From contig NC_030387.2 in NCBI RefSeq assembly GCF_001625215.2, positions 32,077,606-32,141,605 on the forward strand: a stretch of 64,000 nt of DNA. The letters are read 5' to 3'. The translations under genes and the position numbers were made by a program. The notes below the pieces were generated by a model. It searched no databases and was not told the origin of the DNA. It saw nothing but the letters and a program-made list of their open reading frames with translations. How positions within the stretch are numbered: the first letter of the stretch is position 1; every line of letters starts with the position of its first letter. This document shows positions 1-9,747 of this stretch, piece by piece. Origin of the DNA: Daucus carota subsp. sativus (lineage: Eukaryota; Streptophyta; Magnoliopsida; Apiales; Apiaceae).

Positions 1-356
1 AAGAAAATTTTATTCATATTTTCATTCACTTTTAACTCATGTGGTTAGTTTGAATTGACAAAGTACACAAATTGAGCAAAATTTAATTAAATAGAATTAT
101 AAATGTAGAATATTTATTTAGTTATAATATTACAAAGGCATGACTCTCCAAAATGCACATATACAAAATGCACTTTTCCTTTAATTTATAACTACATGCA
201 AACTCCAATCTCTTGTTACACTATATGGCTCTGTTTGGAAGTCAGAGATTTTGGGCAAAATTAGAGGTTTGAGGTGTTTTAGAGTTTTGACAACTAGAAC
301 CGCTAATATTAGTGCTTGGTAGTTATAAGCGGATTGTAATAAAGGTTTTTTTTACA

Positions 357-829
357 AAAATCGGTCCTATGTGCGGTCAACATCCCGCCTAGGCTGCCCA
401 AATCCCGCTAGGAGGTCCAGGCGGTCAAAAAAAAAAAACATTTTTAATAATTAAATCTAAAATTATGATTATATTATAAGAATTATTATTCACTTTACTT
501 AACTTAATATCCTATAAGTGACTAATTTTATTTAATATTTATTACATTATTTCGATTGGTATATATTTATTTAATCAATGATTTGTATTATATATATCAA
601 GTATTTATTTAATATATGATATTATATTGTTTACTAGTTTGACTCCACTAGTAGTGAAAAGTAGATAAAATTATTAAATTACATATAATTATAATAATTT
701 AAAAATAATATATGTCCGATTAATGCTTCGATTAATCTATCCGATTAATCCCCGATTTACCGATTAATCGCTAGAAGGTACCCCGACCGCCCTGGGACGC
801 CTAGCGATTTCTAGAACCCTGAATACAAT
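357..829. repeat. CTAGGCGG-rich repeat, unclassified
   Basis: GC-rich ends bracket an AT-rich core. The left end repeats CCCGCCTAGG-like blocks; the right end has GATTAATCG motifs and finishes with GATTTCTAGAACCCTG. Looks like a non-autonomous DNA element, but no clear terminal inverted repeat or target duplication could be fixed. Copies lie near 34410-34880, 46475-46930 (inverted) and 60810-61400 (inverted, split by a MITE). Confidence 0.35.
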
Positions 830-961
830 AATGAGTTACACTATACTGGATGCTTGAATGGTGATAGAGATGATGGCTGGTAAGAGTAAGAGTTTGTCGG
901 ATGCACAAATTTATTTTATTCTAAAAATTTTAAATTTAAATCATTAATATAATTTTTATAG

Positions 962-987
962 GCCGCTTGCGGCGGCTTCTCAACTAG
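962..987 (+). mobile_element. Helitron-like 3' terminus
   Basis: A GC hairpin (962-976) is followed 7 nt later by CTAG and then T, the expected 3' end of a plant Helitron (hairpin, CTRR, insertion before T). The same end is at 35023-35051 in U4 and, inverted, at 46307-46332 (U5) and 60637-60665 (U6). The 5' end was not found. The hairpin core differs between U1/U5 and U4/U6. Confidence 0.5.
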
Positions 988-2072
988 TTACCTCTAAATA
1001 TGAGTTAAAAGAGTAATAATATTATTTATAGAGTTTTATTATTAAATGTTACCACAATAAAGTAAGATTATGACTTCTAATATTTATGATAATATATTTA
1101 GATTTTATCAAATTTATGTGCTATTTATTTTATTATAAAGTTATTTTCTTTGTTTTAATTAAATATAAATAGTAGATAAACTTGTTAAAATTTAATATAT
1201 TATTATAAATATTAGAATTCATAACCTTTTACTTGGTTATGTTACATTCAAGAATAATATTTAGAACTTTGTAAAAAAATATTTTTACTCCCGAAGGACA
1301 TATACTTGTTTGATATCTTTCATGACTATAATGATATAAATGATATCCTGTTATTCGTTAAGACCCATGATAGAGTGATATATGACGTTAACTTCAGCGA
1401 TCATTTTAATATTCCAGTACAAACTGAAGTACATTAATTTTGATGATACAAATGAAGGACATTTCATTTCTTTTAATAAACAACCAGAAGTTTACTCTTA
1501 TAATTTGCTAATATGGAGACGACAGAAATTCAAATCAAATATGTATATAATTGTCAATGTTTGATTGGTGCACATTATATCACTATTCCCATTTCCAAGT
1601 AAATCCTATTATTTTGTTTGTAATGAAGAATTAGCTTTGCCCACTAGAAATCTAAATCATAATTAATCATTATGTTGTACATCAGGTTATGTTGGGAATT
1701 AGTTTTTGAGTTTACACGAATTCTAAATATATAATTAGTCACTGCAGGTGAATATGAAATCTCATTAGGATTGTTCTTCTTTCTGGAAATTATTTTCTTT
1801 TTTATAGTTTGGTGATAATTTATGAATCTAGCGCCATAATGAACATATTCTTTATTGTATTTAATTTTTAGCAAAAGCGTTTCATAATTTACATACTTAT
1901 ACCTCTTTTGGACATTTAAAATTTGGATTCTCGTTTAATGTCCCTAGCACGTTCTTTTCGCATTGCTCTTTCATTTCCTTATAAAAAAAATTGCATTTCG
2001 CTAGAGGTTTTAGTCCTTACCTATATGATATTGTTATGTGTGCGCATCATTGTTTTTATATGCAAAATTGGA

Positions 2073-2470
2073 GATTTCTAGACACTTCTTTAGGGCCCGA
2101 TTCACTCGACTCTCTTCTTATGTGACATCATTTTGTGTATGTGCTAGTACAGTATTTATATCAAAAATCTCAAGAGCTCCAGAAGCTTCTTTCTCCATAA
2201 AATTCTAGATATTTTGTGAGGCCGATTCACTCAACTCTTCTCATGTGATGACATCATTCTTTATATGTGCTAGTACTGTATTTAATATTTATATCAAAAA
2301 TCTCAAAAGCTCTAGACACTTCCTTTTCCCTAGAATTCTAGACACTTCTTTAGCGACCGATTCACTCGACTCTTCTTATATGACATCATTGTGTGTATGT
2401 GCTAGTATTATATATATCAAAAATCGCATGAGCTCTAGACAACCCCAAACACTTCCTCCCAATTCACTAG
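2073..2470 (+). repeat. Three-copy minisatellite, period about 130 bp
   Basis: Three diverged head-to-tail copies, each with a TTCTAGACACTTC-like start, CCGATTCACTCGACTC, GACATCAT, GTGCTAGTA and TATCAAAAATC. The open frame across it (2245-2586) reflects lack of stops and is not taken as a gene. Copies in other units: about 12997-13395, 24498-24900, 36147-36545, 44823-45218 (-) and 59153-59554 (-). Confidence 0.75.
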
Positions 2471-3500
2471 ATTTTTCTTATGCCCTTGTATTTAATCATA
2501 TGTATGCGTGTTATGGTGCTCTTTACTATGCAATTTCGCCGAAGCGGATTGTATCTTACAAATTCCAAAAGAGATGGACAGGGTAGGTAGATTTCATGCA
2601 TGGGTAAATATCATTGTATATCATCCTTTGTTCCAGATCAAGAGTCCGGTAACACTATTGTAAGTACCGTAACAAATCTCAAAAAGAAATGAAGAGGTTC
2701 AGACAAGAAATCACATTACATCAGTTACTTGAGAAATTTCAGATGGAATATCCTAATATTCCTGAGTAACTAATTTGATGTGTCGTATTGGATTTAACCT
2801 CTTAATTATTCTTTTTTGATTGGCAAAAGTACTTCATAGTAATGTTTATCGGGTCTTGATCTGGAACAAGGGGTATACAATGACTTGCATATGGCACTGA
2901 GGGTGATATATAGTAATATCACCTACAAACCACTGATCAGTGTGTCCTCAATTATGTTCGAAAGAGATCTCCAGGCGGACACTAGTCCACAACTGCTGCA
3001 GTCATCTTATAATGATTTTCTTTAATCTTGTGAAATGTATGACTTTGGGCATGTATTTGCATGTTAGTATATCGATAATATTGTGGTAGTTTTGTTTCTT
3101 TTGATGTGTATCCATTACACATATTCTTTGATTACAGTATTAATGGTTATCAGAATATCAGAGTCGAATAACTTTTTGAATAGTTTGGACATAGATGAAT
3201 GATAAAAAAAATGATCTAGTCGCTACATATAGGTTTGCCGACTGTTTTACATAAAACATTAATAATTTTGTAAGGAAGACATGTTGCACTGCACATGTTT
3301 ATATGAATTTTTATAGGGTTGAATATCAACTATGTGATAAACTGTGTCCAAAAAACTGAAGCACATCACTCATTGAAAATTTAACGGACTACGTCCAAAA
3401 AACTCAAATAAATCAACTTAATTTAATCATTCGTTCAATTCGAAAGCCGTTGATTGATGATTAGTTTGAGTTGAGTGACCTATTTGAATTTTTTGGACGT
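2471..3500. other. U1 spacer with coiled-coil ORF remnant
   Basis: A short frame at 2639-2770, apparently a last exon preceded by a TTTGTTCCAG acceptor, encodes a charged, helix-prone tail with the motif TLHQLLEKF and ends in YPNIPE. In U1 one base is missing; U2 (13561-13698), U3 (25061-25198) and U4 (about 36712-36848) keep the frame. Substitutions between copies are largely non-synonymous, so it is probably a dead gene fragment. I do not recognise the family. The rest is non-coding. Confidence 0.35.
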
Positions 3501-3604
3501 ATACAGTCACCTACCAGATATTAACCGCATCCGAATCCGACAATTCCGGATACGGATATAGGCATATTTGTATTCGATAATATCCGAATCCGAAATGAAA
3601 TATA

Positions 3605-3852
3605 CTCCCTCCGTTTCAAATAAATGTCCACTTTAAAAAAATCACACAGTTTAAGAAAAGTGGATCTTGACAAATTAGATGCATTAAATTACTATAATAT
3701 GTGGAATGAGATTGATCTAGGAAATATAAACAAGAGATATGTGGAGTAGAATTGACTTTGGAAATATGATTTTGCATTGAAAGTTGAAGTGGACAACTAA
3801 TTTGAAACAAATTTTTTTTTCAAGATGGACGTGTAAATTGAAACGGAGGGAG
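3605..3852. mobile_element. Stowaway MITE in F-box promoter (U1)
   Basis: 248 bp with Stowaway termini (CTCCCTCCGTTTC and GAAACGGAGGGAG) between TA dinucleotides, the Tc1/mariner target duplication. It lies about 620 bp upstream of the F-box start. Confidence 0.92.
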
Positions 3853-4472
3853 TATATGATATTTAACTCTATTTTAATATTCTATAACTTTATAGTGTGT
3901 TTATTATAATGTGTGTATTTATATATAAATTCATAAATAATATATTTATATAAATTTTATATAATTGTAAGATATTATAGACATATATCAAAATATTTTT
4001 GAGTTAAATATTTTAAAGATAACAAATTTATATCGAAATATAAGTAAAAATTAATTTTTGAATAGATATAAATCATCTTTATTAACTTTAATTTTTAACA
4101 TCATTTTTTGATCTTTGCTATTTTTTATAATTTTCAAAATTTTTTAATATAAAAATAAAAATCTATTTAAAATCAGATTCAGATCCGGATAGTATTTGTA
4201 TCTGGATACAGATATGAATTTTCAGATCCGAATCAACGTACATACAAATTAATATCAAAATTATCCGTTTTACGGCTTGACATTTTTGTGGTAGTTACTT
4301 TTTTCTTACATTGGTTTAAAATCACTGCAAAAAGCTCTTCACTTTTACGTACACTTTCCATGTGTTTGCACGCTTTTCTTTACGTTGGTTTTAAAATCAC
4401 TGCAAAAAGCTCTTCACAATAATCCACTTTCATTGTTTCTAAAACCCTACACAATTTCTCCTTGCAATCAAA
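3853..4472 (+). promoter_or_regulatory. F-box promoter region with duplicated block
   Basis: AT-rich upstream region, then ATCCGGAT/ATCCGAAT-rich patches (4165-4240, echoing 3525-3600). Next come two direct copies of a 42-bp block containing AAAATCACTGCAAAAAGCTC, at about 4301-4341 and 4375-4418. The second ends about 55 bp before the ATG. Both copies recur in U2, U3 and U6, so the duplication predates the array. No convincing TATA box was fixed. Confidence 0.4.
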
Positions 4473-5742
4473 ATGTCAATTGCTGCAGTAGCCCCAGTAA
4501 GCAACAATGGAGTCTCAACGACGACGTTTCATGATCTCCCTGAAGAAACCACCGCTGAAATCTTCTCAAGACTCTCTGTAAAAGACCTAATCAAATCAAG
4601 CTCAGTGAACAAAGCATGGTACTCTCTTATCAACAACCCATCTTTTATTTCCTCTCAAATTCGGAAAGCTGTTAACTTTTGTGATGATAATGCTGTGCTT
4701 ATAATCCCCCCTTTTATCTCTCACCAAAATTACTGCTCTTTAATCTCTGCTGATACTTCTCGAGTTATCGAAAAATTCGACATTCCCTTTGTTACCAAGA
4801 GTGGCAGTTTGAAGCTAATTGCGCAAGTAGATGGAATGCTTTTGTTAACTGATTTGCATATAGATTATGCTGCTAGGGAGTTGTATTTGTGGAACCCTTT
4901 TGTTAGGAGACATAGGGTTCTTGTTTCGAGTTGTTTTAAGAGGCTTTTGGATGATAGGGAGAAGAGTTATTATGTTGTCGGGATGGGGTATGATAAGGGT
5001 ACGGATGATTATAAGGTTATTAGGATTGTTTACGTTCAGGATGGAAAGGGGAAGCAGTTTGGAGAGGTGGCTCCGAAGGTTGAGGTTTATAGTTTGAGGA
5101 AGAACACGTGGAAGAAGATGGGGGATTCTCGGGTTCCGAGGCTTGTTAATGAAATGGGGGCTTATGTTGATGGTAGGTACTACTGGGTAGAGATGAAACA
5201 ACCTGGAACTGAGGAGTTTAATAGTTTGAAGGGGAATGAGTTGAAGATAATGTCATGATTTTGATACGCAGTTGTTTGGGGAATTTAATGTGCCAAATCG
5301 TGTTCCCCGTCTATTTGGAGTTATTGCCCCGTTTAAGCTCATGAGTTTTGAAGGTTCACTCGCTCTTTGTACTTTGGACCCAGATTGCTACAATCTAGTG
5401 CCTCCCAAGTATCCTTTTCCTATATGGTTGAGGAGGCAACGAAAAGGTGTAGGCTCTTGGGTTCTACTTGCTACAGCTGTGCTCAAACAATATGGGCATC
5501 CTTTGAATATTACAAAGACTGGAACTCTTATAGTAGAGTCATTCCAATCGCAGCGTCCTGATGAAACGCACATAGTCTCTATTAATTTTAAGAGCAGGAT
5601 TTCTAAATATCATGGATATGGTAAGCACGGGGGTCCAGATGTTTCCCGTGAAGTCCTTGCTCCATCTACTGTAGACACCTCGTTTCCACAGAGTCTAATC
5701 ATGTACGAGGGAGGCAAATCACTGTTGAAATATGCAAAGTGA
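4473..5742 (+). pseudogene. F-box/FBA protein, frameshifted copy (U1)
   Basis: Single-exon gene. The product should be a substrate-recognition subunit of an SCF ubiquitin ligase: an N-terminal F-box (about residues 19-58, FHDLPEETTAEIFSRLS) that binds SKP1, then a long F-box-associated (FBA-type) region whose substrate is unknown. The start ATG and first 261 codons are fine. At about 5256 two bases (AT) are missing compared with U2, so the frame breaks to an early stop at 5258; the remaining 156 codons (5272-5742) stay open in the other frame up to the normal end LLKYAK. Apart from this lesion, the distal half is almost identical to U2. It may be a very recent pseudogene or carry an assembly error. 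Confidence 0.9.
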
Positions 5743-7253
5743 GGAATTGTCAGTCTTACAAATCTACATCTACTAATTAATGATTATATTCTTGAGTCCA
5801 TAACGATTATATTTACTATTTTGCATATGGCGTGGTTGATAATGGCAATATAAAAGAAATATTACAATAAATCTGTGAGAAGTCCATATTTTTGTATCAT
5901 GTTCAACATTCTTTGCTATCGTTTTTTCCAAGTTATCTTATCGTTTATAATTTCTCACTCACTCTTTTTCTGTTTGACCTTTGAATTCAAATCACTGTAT
6001 TGAATTGTGGTTATGGAGTTGTTTGTGAAAAACAAGAGAGAGTTGTCTATTTGTTTGACTGATTATATTCTGGAAATCTGTCAATAGTGTTGAACGTCTA
6101 ATTCAATATTTTCTAATAGACTTCATATTAATATTAGCTTGTAGTATAACAGAATCATCCTCGTAATCCTTTGGCAGCTTAACTTGCTAATGTTGCTTTA
6201 AATTTCTTGATCCGTTCTATTTGTTTTTTGTATAACTCGCACTTCATAGCATATAAAGAACTCTTGGATTACAGATGTTGTAATTTCTTTATCAATTCTT
6301 TAGACCTTTACGTGTGTTTAGACCTTTATCAGCACTGTCTACCTAGAAAAGCCCACATATCAGAATGTTGTATGCAATGCTGAACCTCGCTCTATAGTTC
6401 TTTTCTCTATCTCCCCTGCACCACTCATCATGCCGAGATGTCGTAAGACTTTGACTAAAATTTTATAAGTACCTAAATCAGGCTCTACTCTGTGTTTCTC
6501 CATGTCATTTGCAAACTCTTAAGCTTCAGTGGAACCCAGCAACACTCAGCCATAATGAGCACATTGTAATTATAAGTATATATTTATCTGTATATTTTTT
6601 ACAGTTTAAAGAGGTAATGAATCAGCCCGACCCCAGCACAGATCTCCGGAAATCATGTACTAAGGCCAAGCATGAGGTCAGTCGTGGTTGCCCTTATGAC
6701 ACTCATATCCAGAAATAGGGACTGGGATGCCAGTTGATCAGAGAAAAACCGAGATCTTGTTACCTGATGTCTTGAGTATAGCTTATGACTGGAGTCGTCG
6801 TGTTTCCATTGCTGTTTAAATGTATTTCTATTAGCTTACAAGAAGTATGCATATCTGCCGCTGGGAATGCTGCTTTCGGTATATACAACAATACTAAACT
6901 GTCATAAACAGAGGCCTTTCCCTGTGATTTGTGACAGTTCCAGACTTGTAGTACTAAGTGACAGTCATTGATCAGTAGACGACGTTCTTTTATCTTTTGG
7001 CATTAACAGTTACGTTAGAATTAATAAGAAACGTCAAACGTTTATAATATAGCACGCCAGAAATACATTACAGAACTCAATGAGTTACGGTGGATGCAAA
7101 ACAGGAGTTGCATTTCTTGTTGAACTGAAAAATTACAAAACATATGAGATACATTTGCTCATAAATTTATTTCTTAAGGCACATATATGGCCTCAGTGTT
7201 ATTATATATATCGATTTTTCCTCCAACTACTTCTTCATGCACCGGAGGTAAGC
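5743..7253 (+). other. Region between F-box and nsLTP (U1)
   Basis: F-box 3' flank. A conserved terminal exon starts at 6605 after TTTTTTACAG and carries an open tail ending HIQK at 6718; in U4 and U6 it is the acceptor side of a 3'-UTR intron. In U1 the matching donor is deleted (junction near 5755). Remainder: AT-rich, no other gene. Confidence 0.5.
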
Positions 7254-7550
7254 TTAGTTTACGCTGCATAGAAAAATATATTAGTCAGTCATGTGTACTA
7301 ATGAACTAATCAAAAAAATTATCAACAATCCGTGAAATAAACTTACGTGTTACAGTCGAATTTACGATCTGCAGAGTATATAAATGGAAGTCCGCATTTT
7401 GCAGGAAGAGCGTCTATTTTAGGAATACGAGCATCTGGAGCAGGAACACCAGCTCTGTTTCTATTAGAACGATCCTGCACGCAACGACACAACTCAATCC
7501 TCTCTTCTCTAGTCTTGGCCGTATCACGGAATGCTTTTAAAGAGTTGCAA
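7254..7550 (-). pseudogene. nsLTP, 5'-truncated copy (U1)
   Basis: Remnant of the two-exon lipid-transfer protein gene intact in U2, U3 and U6. The short last exon (7254-7263), the 83-bp intron and the 3' two thirds of exon 1 (7347-7550) remain, still encoding CC, CRC and the last two cysteines. The signal peptide, the first two cysteines and the promoter are gone. The join lies in the shared bases AACA: compared with U2, about 344 bp (about 18287-18631) were removed between two AACA sites, consistent with a microhomology-mediated deletion. It cannot give a secreted 8-cysteine protein. Confidence 0.92.
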
Positions 7551-8861
7551 CAATTTGATGCTTGCATCTCTATTAATATGTTTAATTGTGTGGTTACATG
7601 TTAGGCTTCATCTGAAAAACTACAAAATTTAATCTGGTATGTAAATTAGTTGCCTAATTATCCTCTGCTTGGCCTGTTTTATTTAATTTGTAACTGCAAC
7701 TCCCTCATCTCCCTGTTACACTATGTAAGATCACAGGACTCACACCACGTTAGAATCTTGCTGGACATGATGTTCTAACTTCTGACCTCATCTCATAAGT
7801 AGATATGTCAGGTTGACGAAACGAGCCGAGCCGAAACAAATTATCGACAATTAAACCGTGTTCAATTCGCGAGTTTGGCCAGTTGGACGAGTTAATTTAT
7901 TTAATATTTTGTCAGATGTGATTAACATGAATGAAAATTAATATCACATCACACTACAAATTATACATATATTTGATTGTATAATTTAGTCTAAATAATT
8001 TTCTTGCAACAAAAATAAGTTTAACAATATAAAAATCAGATGCGATGCAATAAAATGATCCTTGCAACTCTTATTATATTATTATATTCACTTTTGAAAC
8101 TCTTGTGATTAAGAAAACTGCAAAGACAATTATTATGATGTAAATTAACTTTCACCTATAAGTCAATTGAGTATTTGGTAATTTAAATTTAAAATTAAAA
8201 AAAAATTCAAATTATTAAAATAAAATAACTTTATTACTAAATAAAGTTTATTACATATTAAAAAATTAAAAATTTCATAATAAAATGCAAATCACTAAAA
8301 AAGGCCAAAAAAGTTAGCATATCTGAATTCTACCTTTTGGCTTAAAACCCCCAAAAAAGCACTTATACTTCTTTTGCCAAACACTACCTAAAAGCGCTAA
8401 AAGAAGCCGGAAAGGACTTAAAATAATAAGTGTTGCCAAACACCCACTTACTATCTCCTATTTTTCCTATATTAGTGTTGGAAATTTTTGTTGAGTATAA
8501 CTTATACCTTACATAGAAAATAGTTTTCATATGTGTGTGTGTGTATAAAATCAGTACTTACAAAATAAAATAACACATCATCCAAAAAAATTACAGAAAA
8601 ACATAAATTACATATCTTGTATTTTAATTACTTAGCAAAATATTTCATACGAAGGTTGTAAAATATGATTTAGGATCCATAAAATTCTCATCTAAATTTT
8701 ATTAAAAGGTTATATTTGGTATTTTATTTTAAATTTTTTTTAGTGAAATGTAAGTAAAAATAATTTGATCAGAGTATAAATTTTCTAAATCACCTTTTGA
8801 TTGCGTTCACGAGCTGTATGTTTACTGAATGGCAGCAAGCAAGGGAAGATAACTCTACAGC
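7551..8861. other. Spacer between nsLTP and RNase H-like remnant (U1)
   Basis: No gene seen. AT-rich; a segment near 8340-8460 with GTGTTTGGCAA-like motifs recalls plant MITE ends. At 8530-8545 a short GTGTGTGTGT tract occupies the site that is (TA)n in U2, U3, U4 and U6. Confidence 0.45.
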
Positions 8862-9297
8862 ACATTGTGGTTCGATTTCGAACATGGTGTAAACCACCTG
8901 AAGTCTGGGTTAAAATAAACGTAGGTGCAACTTTTGTGCAGGGGACAGACCAGGTATGAGTTGAATGTGTTATTAGGGATGAAGAAGGTAACTTTCTTTT
9001 AGCCAAAGTTACTGTCGTGCGAGCGAGATTTCAGCCGAGAGAAGCAGAAGTTACGAGCCTCAAAAGCTTTAACTTGGACAAAAGAATGGAGGAGTAGAAA
9101 GTGTCTGTTTGAATGTGATGCCAGCTCCTAGCTAGTTGATGCTGTAAATGGCGGTCGGGGAAACACCTACTTTCATGCAATGGTCGAAAATTGTAGGGAT
9201 ATTCTTAAACACTTTGATGAAGGGTTAGTTACTTTTATCTTTAGGTCTGCGAATACGTAGCTCATGAATTAGCACGAGTTGCATATTCTATGTCAGG
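8862..9297 (+). pseudogene. RNase H-like (RVT_3 type) remnant (U1)
   Basis: Translation in pieces gives WCKPPEVWVKINVGA, then GNFLLAK, FECDAS and VAHELARVAYSMS: the order of the RNase H-like domain found at the end of plant LINE polyproteins and in stand-alone plant RNase H-like genes. The usual NVDA/NVDG acidic residue reads NVGA, and several breaks are present, so it is dead. Equivalent remnants are in U2, U3 and U6, so it predates the array. Confidence 0.7.
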
Positions 9298-9747
9298 TTC
9301 TATACTGCTCCAGATTTCATCATTTTTACGATTGATTGTGAGAAGTATTAATGCAAGTGCGTTTATTAAAAAACAAACAAACTTCTCCAAAACAATATTT
9401 CACAAATCTATATGGTATTTCGTCTATGGCCAATATATATGTGACCATACCCACCAGACCCCAACCTAATTTGGTACGTAAAAGCAATGTGAAATTGGGT
9501 GATATTTGAATTTAATTTTCAAACATGCATTTAATCAAGTAACTATATTTTCCAAAATCCAAACTGTATACATGTAAAACAAATTACACATAATTAGAAT
9601 AATATGATTGCTAGGTGAAAAAGTAAAATTTAAATTTTAAAATAATAGAAGAAACCTATTATGTCACAATAAATAAAAGGGGTGGAACAACAAACCAACA
9701 ATTCTCCACAAGACAAACAAAAATTTGAAATACTCCTTAATCTTTAA
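9298..9747. other. Spacer downstream of BAH-PHD (U1)
   Basis: AT-rich 3' flank of the BAH-PHD gene on the minus strand; no feature beyond its presumed 3' UTR. Confidence 0.4.

Larger units (their letters stand above)
1..2072. other. U1 5' spacer
   Basis: No gene supported. It holds a block at about 228-345 with a TGTTTGG-type start common in plant MITEs, a CTAGGCGG-rich repeat at 357-829, and a Helitron-like 3' end at 962-987. The remainder is AT-rich. The equivalent spacer is deleted in U2 and mostly in U3 and present in U4, U5 and U6. Confidence 0.6.

Noticed and set aside
357-829. CTAGGCGG-rich repeat as a complete hAT element
   Set aside because: One end resembles CAGGG-type hAT termini, but no matching opposite terminus or 8-bp duplication could be fixed.
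2245-2586. 113-aa open frame repeated in U1, U4 and U6
   Set aside because: It runs through the 130-bp minisatellite, its sequence is that of the repeat, and other units break it; no coding signal.
4845-5201. 118-aa antisense frame across the F-box gene, also in U2 and U6
   Set aside because: Shadow of the biased codon use of the F-box coding strand; no start context or family.
8862-9297. RNase H-like fragment as a live gene
   Set aside because: No continuous frame in any unit and a key acidic residue is absent.
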